A stretch of DNA of 64,000 nt. It comes from Polaribacter sp. BAL334. Lineage in GTDB: Bacteria; Bacteroidota; Bacteroidia; Flavobacteriales; Flavobacteriaceae. Made by a program: the position numbers and the translations under genes. Positions 1 to 8,330 of this stretch are shown here, piece by piece (position 1 is the first letter of the stretch; every line of letters begins with the position of its first letter). The notes under the pieces are model-generated. The model had not been told where the DNA came from. It saw only the letters and a list, made by a program, of their open reading frames with translations, and searched no databases. Location of the stretch: contig NZ_JADWOV010000245.1 in assembly GCF_015767435.1 (NCBI RefSeq), positions 80,977 through 144,976 of the forward strand. Reading direction: 5' to 3'.

Positions 1-1
1 T

Positions 2-754
2 ACACATACTCACCTCTATTCAGAACAGTTTGACGAAGACCAAAAAGCGATGATGCTACGTGCAAAAAATGCGGGTGTTTCTCGTTTTTTTATTCCAGCA
101 ATTGACTCAACCTATACTAAAAGAATGTTTCAACTAGAGAAAGATTTTCCTAAAGATGTTTTTTTGATGATGGGTTTGCATCCAACGTATGTCAATGAAA
201 ATTATTTGGAAGAATTGGCGCATGTAAAAAATTGGATTCACAAAAGACACTTTTATGCCATTGGCGAAATTGGGATTGATTTGTATTGGGACAACACTTT
301 TTTAACCCAGCAACAAGAAGCTTTTAAAACGCAAATTCAGTGGGCAAAAGAAAAGAAATGGCCTATTATCATTCATTGTAGAGAAGCTTTTGACGAAATT
401 TTTGAAGTATTAGAATCTGAAAAAAGCGAAGATTTATTTGGGATTTTTCATTGTTTTACAGGAACAAAAGAACAAGCTGAAAAAGCAATTTCCTATAATA
501 TGAAATTGGGAATTGGTGGTGTTGTTACGTTTAAAAATGGTAAAATTGATCAATTTTTACATGAAATAGATGTAAAACATATTGTTTTAGAAACAGATTC
601 CCCGTATTTAGCGCCCATTCCCTACAGAGGAAAAAGAAATGAAAGTGCCTATATTACACACGTTATTGATAAATTAGCCACCATTTATGGACTTCCTTTT
701 GATGAAATTGCGGCAATAACCACACAAAATTCTAAGGATATTTTTGGCATTTAA
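2..754 (+). CDS. TatD family metal-dependent hydrolase (5' end cut by window)
   Basis: TatD-type DNase/hydrolase of the amidohydrolase TIM-barrel fold, a cytosolic metal-dependent enzyme. The reading frame is open from base 2, so the true start lies outside the window; the first in-frame ATG (base 50) is internal because the family metal motif HTH lies upstream of it (T-H-T-H-L-Y, bases 2-19). Other family metal or catalytic sites are visible: the Glu in AIGEIGID, the His in IIIHCREA, the His in GIFHCFTG and the Asp in LETDSPYLAP. About 250 residues are present, close to the full 255-260. The stop codon abuts the ATG of ogt, so the two are probably co-transcribed. Confidence 0.93.
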   Translation, partial: THTHLYSEQFDEDQKAMMLRAKNAGVSRFFIPAIDSTYTKRMFQLEKDFPKDVFLMMGLHPTYVNENYLEELAHVKNWIHKRHFYAIGEIGIDLYWDNTFLTQQQEAFKTQIQWAKEKKWPIIIHCREAFDEIFEVLESEKSEDLFGIFHCFTGTKEQAEKAISYNMKLGIGGVVTFKNGKIDQFLHEIDVKHIVLETDSPYLAPIPYRGKRNESAYITHVIDKLATIYGLPFDEIAAITTQNSKDIFGI

Positions 755-1234
755 ATGACAAACGAAACTGCTTTTTTAGAAACTCCTATTGGAACCGCAA
801 AAATTGTTGGTGATGAAAATGGCATTCAATCTGTGACTTTTTTGGATGAAAAAATACCAACTTCCATCGAAATTGCCCCTTGTTTGCAAGAGTGTGTTTC
901 GCAATTAACCGACTATTTTGAAGGAAAAAGAACCGAATTTGAGTTGACACTCCATCCAAAAGGAACTTATTTTCAAGGGAAAGTATGGAAATCTTTATTG
1001 CAAATTCCTTTCGGAAAAACGACTTCTTATTTGGAACAAAGTACGCTTTTAGGTGACCCAAAAGCCATCAGAGCTGTAGCTTCCGCCAATGGAAAAAACC
1101 CAATTTTAATCATCATTCCTTGTCACAGAGTGATTGGTTCTGATGGTTCATTCACTGGTTTTTCAGCAGGAATTTGGCGTAAAAAATGGTTATTAGCGCA
1201 CGAAAATCCTGTAAAACAGGAAACACTTTTTTAA
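755..1234 (+). CDS. ogt: Methylated-DNA--protein-cysteine methyltransferase
   Basis: Suicide DNA-repair enzyme that removes O6-alkyl groups from guanine onto its own cysteine. The active-site motif PCHRVIG is present with Cys at residue 123, followed by the G-F-S-A-G loop, and the helix-turn-helix region around residues 85-115 is typical. Length (159 aa) fits an Ogt without an Ada regulatory domain. The ATG follows the TatD stop directly. The last codons (E-N-P-V-K-Q-E-T-L-F-stop) reappear in diverged form at 9643-9675, which suggests that the DNA in between was inserted at this gene's 3' end. Confidence 0.95.
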   Translation: MTNETAFLETPIGTAKIVGDENGIQSVTFLDEKIPTSIEIAPCLQECVSQLTDYFEGKRTEFELTLHPKGTYFQGKVWKSLLQIPFGKTTSYLEQSTLLGDPKAIRAVASANGKNPILIIIPCHRVIGSDGSFTGFSAGIWRKKWLLAHENPVKQETLF

Positions 1235-1297
1235 GCTGAAAAACGGGAATGAAAGGAAGAAATGTGTATGCGTTTTAGATTGAATAACCAAAGGGCA

Positions 1298-1440
1298 GAT
1301 TTGCGATCCGCGCCAATCCTAAATACCAATCTATACATAAATCACATTCACTATAATCCTGTGAAACAAAAAAGAGATAGGGCAAGATGATTATTAGGTA
1401 AGGATTGCAAAAAATAGGGTTGTGAGTAAGGATTGCAAAT
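1298..1440 (+). repeat. Degenerate repeats around a transposase remnant
   Basis: The gene-free stretch 1235-1629 contains a 14-base exact direct repeat, gtaaggattgcaaa, at 1398-1411 and 1426-1439 (period 28). ATTTGCGATCC at 1299-1309 is the near-perfect reverse complement of GGATTGCAAAT at 1430-1440 (10 of 11). Together they bracket the coding remnant at 1322-1390. This looks like the ends of a decayed REP/RayT-type element. The rest of the stretch up to 1610 shows nothing else recognisable. Confidence 0.4.
1322..1390 (+). pseudogene. C-terminal remnant of a RayT/IS200-like (Y1) transposase
   Basis: One forward frame reads N-L-Y-I-N-H-I-H-Y-N-P-V-K-Q-K-R-D then a stop at 1388-1390. The I-H-Y-N-P-V-K string resembles the conserved C-terminal YIHxNPV motif of REP-associated tyrosine transposases. 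There is no catalytic HUH domain upstream, so only a fragment remains. It lies in the repeat-rich spacer directly after ogt. The match is short and made by eye, so the call is tentative. Confidence 0.35.
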
Positions 1441-1615
1441 GCTCGCAAACGGCTATTGAAAAAATTACACAACACATCTCTCATTTGACAGGAAATGACA
1501 TTGAAAAAAGTTACCTATAAAAAGTAAGGTTTTTTTATAAAATTTGATAAATTTAAAAAATTTTATAAAATACAATCTTTACTATATAAGCATTTAAAAA
1601 ATGAGACTTTAATTT

Positions 1616-1623
1616 TATTTTTG
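1616..1623 (+). promoter_or_regulatory. Probable -7 element upstream of the LytS kinase
   Basis: TATTTTTG matches the Bacteroidota -7 consensus TAnnTTTG and ends 7 bases before the ATG at 1630. That would leave an almost leaderless transcript. No TTG is seen 17-23 bases upstream, so the assignment is weak. Confidence 0.3.
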
Positions 1624-1629
1624 TAGTAC

Positions 1630-2652
1630 ATGAAATTTAAATTAAAAATTAATAAAAACGGGAAGTTAGCTATACTATTCTCAGCAATATTATCACTATT
1701 TGCTGTAATTACCAATAATATGGCTACTTCAAATTTTAACTTATTTTTGATTTTTCCAAGTTGGCTATTAGTATTTAATTTTCTTTTAGTTGCATGGTAC
1801 TTTAATTCAATTATTACAAACCTGTTTCTTTTCAAGTATAAAAAATGGAACCATATCATTAAAATTTTTATTATAATTTTTTCAAATAGTCTGTTATTAG
1901 TATTATTTATTTTTTTGAGTGCTTTTATTTCCCAAACCTTCCATCTTGAAAAAGAATACAATTACCTGTTATTGATAGTCAGGGGTATTATAAGTATATC
2001 CATAATATACCTTATTCAATATACGTTGAACATGAACGCAAAAAACCAGGCTGTTCTATTGCAAAATCAAATGCTTAAAACTGAAAATATTCGAGCACAA
2101 TTTGAGATTCTAAAGCAGCAAATTAGTCCCCATTTTTTATTTAATTCTCTTTCCTCACTGCGTTCAATGATACGCTCATCAAATAAAAATGCAGAGAATT
2201 TTCTAATAAAGTTATCCGATATTTATAGGTTGTTATTAGCAAACAAAGAAATAGTCACCATTACTTTGAGAGAAGAACTAGAATTTATTGAAAATTATTC
2301 GTTTTTGCTATTTGCTAGGTATGAGGACATGTTACGCATAGACATTGAAATTCCTCAAGATGTATTGAATTTTAAAATCCCAACTTTTACATTGCAGTTG
2401 CTTTTGGAGAATTGTGTAAAGCATAATATCGTTTCCAAAGAAAATCCATTGAATATAAAAATTTATGAATCAGGAGCTAAAAGAATCACTATTGAAAATA
2501 ATTTACAACAAAGAATAAGCATAGGGGAGGAATCTGGCATTGGTCTGCAAAACCTTACTAAAAGATACGATTTATTGGGTGTTTCTGATGGTGTTCAAAT
2601 ATTTTCTGATGAAACTGTTTATCGAGTAAATATTAAATTGCTTGACTCATGA
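1630..2652 (+). CDS. LytS/YehU-type membrane sensor histidine kinase
   Basis: Inner-membrane kinase of the His_kinase (LytS) family. Four hydrophobic segments lie at about residues 12-30, 38-58, 76-100 and 112-132, followed by a short coiled linker. The phospho-acceptor motif is QISPHFLFN with His168, and an N-box-like L-L-L-E-N-C-V-K-H-N (about 257-266) begins a HATPase_c domain with a later G-I-G-L-Q-N motif. No extracytoplasmic sensor domain is visible, so sensing is probably within the membrane segments. It overlaps the LytTR regulator downstream by four bases (ATGA), so the pair is translationally coupled. Its stimulus is unknown; the adjacent exporter suggests envelope stress or a toxic compound. 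Confidence 0.9.
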   Translation: MKFKLKINKNGKLAILFSAILSLFAVITNNMATSNFNLFLIFPSWLLVFNFLLVAWYFNSIITNLFLFKYKKWNHIIKIFIIIFSNSLLLVLFIFLSAFISQTFHLEKEYNYLLLIVRGIISISIIYLIQYTLNMNAKNQAVLLQNQMLKTENIRAQFEILKQQISPHFLFNSLSSLRSMIRSSNKNAENFLIKLSDIYRLLLANKEIVTITLREELEFIENYSFLLFARYEDMLRIDIEIPQDVLNFKIPTFTLQLLLENCVKHNIVSKENPLNIKIYESGAKRITIENNLQQRISIGEESGIGLQNLTKRYDLLGVSDGVQIFSDETVYRVNIKLLDS

Positions 2653-3413
2653 AGATTTTAATCATTGAAGATGAGCCACATAATGCTCAAATATTGAGTG
2701 AAATTATTGTGCAGTTAAAACCGAATTCAATTATTCTTGAAACTCTAGAAAGTGTTGAACAAGCAGTAAAATATCTTTCTAATCATAACAATACACCCGA
2801 TTTAATTTTTTCCGATATTCAATTGGCAGATGGGCTTAGTTTTGAAATATTTTCAAAAATTAAGATAAAGTGTCCGATCATTTTTTGTACTGCTTACGAC
2901 CAATATACCCTACAGGCATTCAAAACCAATGGCATAGAATACATTTTAAAACCAGTAAAAGAGGAAGATATAGAGGCTGCATTTATAAAATACGACACAT
3001 TAAAAGAATCGTTAAAGCCTGACAATGAAATTGTTCATCTTTTAAAAAAAACATTCAGTGAAAAGAAAAATTATAAAACATCAATCTTAGTTCATTACAA
3101 GGAAAGTTTTATACCTATTGCTGTTCATAAAATTGCTTTTTTCGTAGTTGAAAATGAAATCCTTTATATTCAAACATTGGATACTCAGCGATATCCTGTT
3201 TTTAAAACGATTTCCGAAATAGAGTCCTCTATTGACCCTTCCTTGTTTTTTAGAATTAACCGACAAGTTTTACTAAATAAGAATATTATCAAAGAGATTC
3301 AACCTTATTTTAATCGAAAAGTTATCATCATTACGGATAAAACAATCACAGAACAACTCATTGTAAGTCGATTAAAAGTAACCGAATTTATGAATTGGAT
3401 TGAACAATCCTAG
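2649..3413 (+). CDS. LytTR-family response regulator
   Basis: Cytosolic DNA-binding regulator. An N-terminal receiver domain (about 1-120) has the acidic pocket E-D-E near residue 7, the phospho-acceptor Asp56 in F-S-D-I-Q, and the Thr/Lys switch region (C-T-A-Y; L-K-P-V-K). A C-terminal LytTR domain (about 155-254) shows the family pattern F-F-R-I-N-R-Q-V-L-L-N. It overlaps the LytS kinase by four bases and is its probable partner. The exporter operon starting at 3512 is the obvious candidate target; that is inference from position. Confidence 0.92.
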   Translation: MKILIIEDEPHNAQILSEIIVQLKPNSIILETLESVEQAVKYLSNHNNTPDLIFSDIQLADGLSFEIFSKIKIKCPIIFCTAYDQYTLQAFKTNGIEYILKPVKEEDIEAAFIKYDTLKESLKPDNEIVHLLKKTFSEKKNYKTSILVHYKESFIPIAVHKIAFFVVENEILYIQTLDTQRYPVFKTISEIESSIDPSLFFRINRQVLLNKNIIKEIQPYFNRKVIIITDKTITEQLIVSRLKVTEFMNWIEQS

Positions 3414-3482
3414 CGCAGTTCAATTCACCCTTCAATTTGTTCAATTCACACGTTTTTCATTTTTAACCACTTATTGGGTATT

Positions 3483-3490
3483 TAACTTTG
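3483..3490 (+). promoter_or_regulatory. Probable -7 element of the DUF2147/exporter operon
   Basis: TAACTTTG fits TAnnTTTG and lies 21 bases before the DUF2147 ATG at 3512. No well-spaced TTG is visible upstream. The 98-base gap before this operon (3414-3511) also carries two copies of TTCAATTTGTTCAATTCAC-like sequence (ttcaattca at 3419 and 3440), which could be regulator sites. Confidence 0.35.
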
Positions 3491-3511
3491 TGTTAAAATT
3501 AAAATGCAAAG

Positions 3512-3940
3512 ATGATGAAACACTTAGTACTGTTATTGTTACTAGTTGGCACATTGAATACTATTCAAGCCCAACAACAATCTGATAAAATTATTGGTAT
3601 TTGGCTCAATGAGGATAAAACCAATAATATAGAAATTTACAAATTAGGGGATACCTATTCCGCTAAAATTGTTTGGCTTTCAAAAATGGAAAGCAATCCT
3701 AACCTGCAACCAAAAGATAAAAAAAATCCCAATAAGGATTTACGCAATAGGAATATTTTGGGGATGGATATTATTACGGGTTTGAAATTTTCTACCAACA
3801 AATGGGTTAATGGCAAGATCTATACTCCAAAAAAAGGAATGTACGCAGACTGTGAAATAGAACTACAATCCAATGGTCAACTGAAAATTATTGTTTCAAA
3901 ATCTGGTTTTACAAAAACCCAAATATGGACACGAAAATGA
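3512..3940 (+). CDS. DUF2147 domain secreted protein
   Basis: Small exported protein. Residues 1-20 form a Sec signal peptide (M-M-K-H, poly-Leu core, A-Q cleavage). The mature part matches the DUF2147 pattern: I-I-G-I-W-L-N-E near the start, an I-E-I-Y-K beta strand, K-I-V-W-L, D-I-I-T-G-L-K-F and a C-terminal T-Q-I-W-T-R strand, which suggests a small lipocalin-like beta barrel. No enzymatic role is known for the family. Either of two adjacent ATG codons could be the start. The stop overlaps the preferred start of the TolC gene (ATGA), so this protein belongs to the exporter operon. Confidence 0.8.
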   Translation: MMKHLVLLLLLVGTLNTIQAQQQSDKIIGIWLNEDKTNNIEIYKLGDTYSAKIVWLSKMESNPNLQPKDKKNPNKDLRNRNILGMDIITGLKFSTNKWVNGKIYTPKKGMYADCEIELQSNGQLKIIVSKSGFTKTQIWTRK

Positions 3941-5241
3941 AAAAGATAGTAAGCTTGTCATTTGTCTTAATTGCCTCGATAAGTTTGACAAAAGGTCAAA
4001 ATACATTTCGTTCATTAAATGAGATTTGGTCTTATTCACTAAAAAATAACCCAGACAATTCGGTGTACCAATTGCAAGTAGAAAAAGCTTTAAAAGATAA
4101 TTTGACTGCCAAAAGCTATCTGTATCCTAAAATAAATGCAGGATTTTCAGGGCAATATAACATGGAAATACCCGAAACTCCAATACCAGGCGAAATTTTT
4201 GGAAGACCAGGAGAAACCATTTTTGCCGAATTTGGGCAGACCTACAATTATACAGCAGGTCTTAGTACAAGTATCACATTACTGAACTGGCAATCGAAGT
4301 TTCAGTCAAAAATTGCGCAATCCAATGTAAATCTTGCAAAAGCAGAAAAGGATTTGTTTGAGCAGAACTTAAAACAACAACTAGCACAGGTATATTATGC
4401 AGTATTAACTTCAAAAGCAGCTGTTGATTTGTCTGAAAAAAATTTATCACTAGCCGATTCTACCCTAGTGCTAACTATAAACAGGTTTCAACAGGGATTA
4501 ATTGACAATCTAACATTAAATCAGGCGAAAATTAATAAAAACAATGCTTTTGACAGATTGGAACAAAACAAGCAATATCTCTTTGAGAATGAAACCAATC
4601 TGAAAATCCTTTTAGGGATGCCCCCAACTGATACCTTTCTTTTGACCGAACAAATCCAATTTGATGAAAATGTCACTTTAGAAACTATTTCACCAAACGA
4701 TTTAAATTTAACCCTTTATAAGATTCAGACTGAAAACGCTGTCTTTGCTAAAAAACAAGTCTTTTCTCGCTTTATACCTAAATTGGATATCGTTACTTAC
4801 TTAGGTGGCATACAATATCAGGAAGATTTTAAATTTTCATTGAATTCAAAAGACTGGCAACCCAATAGATATATAGGTGTAAACCTTTCCATCCCAATAT
4901 TTACCGGTTTTACCACCAAAAATCAATACCAATCTGCAAAGATTACCCAAAATATCGCCCAGATGAATTATGAGGAAGCGCAACGAAAATCGTCATTGAA
5001 TGACAGCATTTTGTTTAACAACTATATCAATGCAAAGCATTCGGTGGAAACGGTAACTCAAAATTTGAAATTAGCAAATGAAAATGTGCAACTTGCTTAC
5101 AGCAAATATTCAGAGGGGATTATAGGTCTTGATAATTACTTATCAGTATTTGACGATTATCTCACTATTGAAAACCAATATTTCAGCCGTCTGTCTGATT
5201 ATTTTATAAATAAAGGAATCATTTTATCACGAAACAAATAA
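3937..5241 (+). CDS. TolC-family outer membrane efflux protein
   Basis: Outer-membrane channel of a tripartite exporter. There is a signal peptide (M-K-K-I-V-S, cut after G-Q) and two OEP repeats rich in long amphipathic helices with the usual internal duplication. An upstream in-frame ATG at 3925 exists, but the ATG at 3937 gives a standard signal peptide and a four-base overlap with the DUF2147 gene, so I prefer it. The adaptor follows after 6 bases. It is probably needed to carry the substrate of the ABC exporter across the outer membrane. Confidence 0.9.
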   Translation: MKKIVSLSFVLIASISLTKGQNTFRSLNEIWSYSLKNNPDNSVYQLQVEKALKDNLTAKSYLYPKINAGFSGQYNMEIPETPIPGEIFGRPGETIFAEFGQTYNYTAGLSTSITLLNWQSKFQSKIAQSNVNLAKAEKDLFEQNLKQQLAQVYYAVLTSKAAVDLSEKNLSLADSTLVLTINRFQQGLIDNLTLNQAKINKNNAFDRLEQNKQYLFENETNLKILLGMPPTDTFLLTEQIQFDENVTLETISPNDLNLTLYKIQTENAVFAKKQVFSRFIPKLDIVTYLGGIQYQEDFKFSLNSKDWQPNRYIGVNLSIPIFTGFTTKNQYQSAKITQNIAQMNYEEAQRKSSLNDSILFNNYINAKHSVETVTQNLKLANENVQLAYSKYSEGIIGLDNYLSVFDDYLTIENQYFSRLSDYFINKGIILSRNK

Positions 5242-5247
5242 CTAAAA

Positions 5248-6333
5248 ATGAAAAAAGTACTCATAGTTTCGATTGTATTAATTACCATTTCTATTACTGG
5301 TTGTAAACAACAAGGATCAATACAATTATCAAAAAAAAATATTGTTGAAGCTGTTTTTGCTAGTGGTAATATTACCACAGAGCACCAATATATTGTTACA
5401 TCTCAAGCAGATGGCTATTTAAGTGTATCATTTTTCAATGAAGGAGACTCTGTGAATGCAGGACAAATTTTATTCCGTATTGAAAATGAAGCACAGCTAG
5501 AGCAGCTAGAAAATGCGGAAGCAAATTATCAATATGCTAAAACAAATGTCGGTAATAATTCACCTGTTGTGGAACAATTGATAGCACAAAGAAGACAACT
5601 GAAAAACAAACTGACAACAGATTCGCTAAATTTTGTCAGGTATCAAAAGCTTGTCAAGACTGGAGCAGTAAGCCAGGTTGATTATGAAAAAGCAACAGTA
5701 AGTTATGAAAACGCTAAGCAGGACTTGGTGTCAATAAACAATCAGATTTCGGATACAAAAAACAAGCTGCAACTAGAAGTAAGCAAAAACAAAGCAAATT
5801 TAGCAGTGCAACAAAATTCATCATCGTTTTACGAAATCAATACCGAAGTGAATGGAGTGATTTTTCAAATCCAAAAGAAACAAGGAGAGTTGATAAAACG
5901 AGGAGAGTCTATCGCTGAAGTTGGCTCGGGTAAATTCATTGCAAAACTTTTTATTGTAGAAGAAGACATTAACAAACTAAAACTAGGGCAAGAAGTGTAT
6001 ATTGAGTTGAATACCGAGAGAAAAAAAAGCTATAAGGCTTATCTTTCAAAAATATACCCCTATTTTGATAATAAGGAGCAATCTTTTATTGCCGAAGCAA
6101 CATTCAATGAACCTGTTGCGCAATTAAAATCGGGAACGCAACTTCAGGCAAATATAAAAATTAATGAAAAGGTTGATGCGATAGTACTACCAACAGAATA
6201 TCTTTTACCTGGGGATTTTATCATGGACAAAAAAAATGGAAAGGTGAAAGTTACAGTGGGCATCCGAACTACAGATTGGGTTGAAATTCTTTCAGGTGCT
6301 GATAATTCTACCACCATTTTACTTCCAAAATAA
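5248..6333 (+). CDS. Periplasmic adaptor (HlyD/MacA-like) lipoprotein
   Basis: Membrane-fusion protein linking the ABC permease to the TolC channel. A lipoprotein signal ends at Cys19 (I-T-G-C). The order is beta-barrel/lipoyl strand (Y-I-V-T-S-Q-A-D-G-Y near residue 50), long coiled-coil hairpin (about 85-185), second lipoyl half (E-V-N-G-V-I-F-Q, Q-G-E-L-I-K-R-G), then a beta-barrel domain. The C-terminal membrane-proximal part is short. It sits between the TolC and permease genes with gaps of 6 and 10 bases, a MacA-TolC-MacB-like arrangement. Confidence 0.9.
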   Translation: MKKVLIVSIVLITISITGCKQQGSIQLSKKNIVEAVFASGNITTEHQYIVTSQADGYLSVSFFNEGDSVNAGQILFRIENEAQLEQLENAEANYQYAKTNVGNNSPVVEQLIAQRRQLKNKLTTDSLNFVRYQKLVKTGAVSQVDYEKATVSYENAKQDLVSINNQISDTKNKLQLEVSKNKANLAVQQNSSSFYEINTEVNGVIFQIQKKQGELIKRGESIAEVGSGKFIAKLFIVEEDINKLKLGQEVYIELNTERKKSYKAYLSKIYPYFDNKEQSFIAEATFNEPVAQLKSGTQLQANIKINEKVDAIVLPTEYLLPGDFIMDKKNGKVKVTVGIRTTDWVEILSGADNSTTILLPK

Positions 6334-6343
6334 ATAAATTAGG

Positions 6344-7591
6344 ATGTCAAAAACAACAAATATTCAAATTGCAAAGGTTCACCTGACCTCAAAGATATGG
6401 CAAACCTTTGTAGCTGTTTTAGGGGTAACCTTCGGGGTTTCTATGTACATCTTCATGAACAGTTTTATGAATGGTGTAAATAATGCTCAAGACGATCTGG
6501 CATTTAGTGCATTATCCCATATCCGTATTTATAATTTGGATAACAAGAATGATTACAATCCAATAGAAAGCCATTATAAAGATTCAAAAACACTCGTTAC
6601 TATTCTTAACAGAAAGAATATTCAATACACTACTGGTCTAAATAACTCATCAGCTATTGTTTCATCTGTTATGAAACAACCAGAAGTAGTGGCAATTGCT
6701 CGTCAAGTGAATGCCAATGTTTTTTTCAGAGGAGGTTCAAAACAAGTCAATGGAATTATTTCTGGTGTAGAACTCAAATCTGAGGATGAATTGTTTAATA
6801 CCGCCGAAACCGTTATTCAAGGGGAATGGAATAATTTATTGACCTATAAAACAGGGATTATTTTAGGAAAATTGCTGGCCGAAAAACTAGGACTCCAAAT
6901 CAATAATAGTGTTAATGTGTTGACCTCTGATGGGGTTTCTAAAAATTATATTATTGTAGGCATTTTTGAAAGCAACTTAAAAACAATGGACGAAACAAAA
7001 GCCTATTTGAATATTACTGCAGCTCGTCAATTGGTGGGCAAAAATTCTGATTTTGCCAGTGATATTATGGTCAACATTAAGGACAGAGACAATACAGCAT
7101 CGTTCATTCAAAAAATAGCCTCAATGATTCCTTATCAAATAGAATCGTGGCAGGAAGCTAATGAACAATTGGTAGCTGGTTCGGAACTCAGAAACATTAT
7201 TGCTGTTGCAGTTTCGCTAACCATTTTATTGGTAGCAGGCTTTGGAATTTACAATATTATGACAATGACCATCAATGAGAAAATTAGAGAAATTGCCATC
7301 CTGAAAGCACTTGGTTTTTCTGGCAATGACATCATGACCATATTTTTAACACAGGCTACTGTTATTGGGCTTTTGGGTGCGCTTGTTGGAGCAATTATGG
7401 GATATGGAATCTCTTTATTGATCAATATGATACCATTTACCATTGCAGGAATGGAAACGTTGCCGATATTTTTTCGGGCTCAAGACTTTCTACTTGCAAT
7501 AGTTTTTGGGATTTTAACAACACTCATTGCTGGTTATTTACCGTCTAGAAAAGCGTCAAAAATTGACCCAGTAATTATCATTCGAGGATAA
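6344..7591 (+). CDS. ABC transporter permease, FtsX/MacB type
   Basis: Inner-membrane permease with the type VII ABC (MacB/LolCE) plan: one N-terminal membrane helix (about 18-40), a large periplasmic MacB_PCD region (about 45-270), and three C-terminal helices (about 283-307, 330-358, 378-400) carrying the FtsX domain, with the coupling sequence E-K-I-R-E-I-A-I-L-K-A-L-G-F between the last groups. The ATPase is a separate gene two bases downstream. Such exporters act by mechanotransmission on periplasmic substrates (antibiotics, peptides, lipoproteins). The substrate here is not evident. Confidence 0.92.
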   Translation: MSKTTNIQIAKVHLTSKIWQTFVAVLGVTFGVSMYIFMNSFMNGVNNAQDDLAFSALSHIRIYNLDNKNDYNPIESHYKDSKTLVTILNRKNIQYTTGLNNSSAIVSSVMKQPEVVAIARQVNANVFFRGGSKQVNGIISGVELKSEDELFNTAETVIQGEWNNLLTYKTGIILGKLLAEKLGLQINNSVNVLTSDGVSKNYIIVGIFESNLKTMDETKAYLNITAARQLVGKNSDFASDIMVNIKDRDNTASFIQKIASMIPYQIESWQEANEQLVAGSELRNIIAVAVSLTILLVAGFGIYNIMTMTINEKIREIAILKALGFSGNDIMTIFLTQATVIGLLGALVGAIMGYGISLLINMIPFTIAGMETLPIFFRAQDFLLAIVFGILTTLIAGYLPSRKASKIDPVIIIRG

Positions 7592-7592
7592 C

Positions 7593-8273
7593 ATGGAAAA
7601 AACAATATCAATAGAAATCAATAATCTAATTAAGTATTTTTATGAACCTGAAAAATTTCAGGTTTTAAAAGGTCTTTCATTTACAGTACAAAAAGGAGAG
7701 TTTCTGTCTATTGTCGGAAAATCGGGTTCGGGAAAGTCAACTCTCTTATACGTGCTTTCTACTATGGATACCGATTATGAAGGAACACTGAAAATAAATG
7801 GAGATGTACTTACCGGAAAAACACAAAATCAGTTAGCTGCTTTCCGAAATGAACATATTGGTTTTGTGTTTCAATTTCATTATCTCTTGCCCGAATTCAC
7901 AGCGTTGCAAAATGTAATGCTTCCTGCACTAAAATTGGGCAAACTTTCAATCGAAGAAATTGAACACAAAGCCTACGAGAGTTTAAGATTGCTTGATTTA
8001 AAAGGTCAGGAACTGAAAAATGCCAAAAGACTCTCTGGTGGGCAGCAACAAAGGGTCGCTATTGCCCGTGCACTTATTAATAGCCCATCTGTCATCATGG
8101 GCGATGAACCTACAGGAAATCTTGATACAAAAAACTCAAGGGCTGTTCAGGATATCTTTAAGCAATTGGCACAAGAGCATGGACAAACTATTATTTGCGT
8201 AACACACGACCCCGATTTTGCCAATAATACAGACAGGATTATTGAAATGCAAGATGGGCTTATTCTATCTTAA
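7593..8273 (+). CDS. ABC transporter ATP-binding protein (MacB/LolD type)
   Basis: Cytosolic ATPase that powers the preceding permease. Walker A is G-K-S-G-S-G-K-S-T (42-50), the Q-loop is V-F-Q-F-H-Y, the signature is L-S-G-G-Q-Q-Q-R, Walker B is V-I-M-G-D-E-P-T-G, and the H-loop is V-T-H-D. Length 226 aa is standard for LolD/FtsE-like partners. The ATG is two bases after the permease stop. Confidence 0.94.
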   Translation: MEKTISIEINNLIKYFYEPEKFQVLKGLSFTVQKGEFLSIVGKSGSGKSTLLYVLSTMDTDYEGTLKINGDVLTGKTQNQLAAFRNEHIGFVFQFHYLLPEFTALQNVMLPALKLGKLSIEEIEHKAYESLRLLDLKGQELKNAKRLSGGQQQRVAIARALINSPSVIMGDEPTGNLDTKNSRAVQDIFKQLAQEHGQTIICVTHDPDFANNTDRIIEMQDGLILS

Positions 8274-8330
8274 AATGGCTGTTTGCCTGTTTTTTAAGCA
8301 GCTCTTTTTTATGATATCAAAAAAAAACAA

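Noticed and set aside
786..1061. 91-codon minus-strand frame inside ogt
   Set aside because: Lies wholly within a well-supported gene on the other strand; no recognisable family features.
1275..1484. 69-codon minus-strand frame in the spacer after ogt
   Set aside because: It is the opposite strand of the transposase remnant and repeats; composition does not suggest a protein.
1563..1961. 132-codon minus-strand frame overlapping the LytS gene
   Set aside because: Shadow of the AT-rich membrane part of the kinase; Lys/Ile/Asn-rich without a pattern.
3400..3585. 61-codon frame spanning the end of the regulator and the start of the DUF2147 gene
   Set aside because: Out of frame with both real genes, no start context and no family resemblance.
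8274..8330. Possible terminator between the exporter ATPase and the unknown OMP gene
   Set aside because: The gctg/cagc pairing is only four bases long with a large loop, too weak to call.
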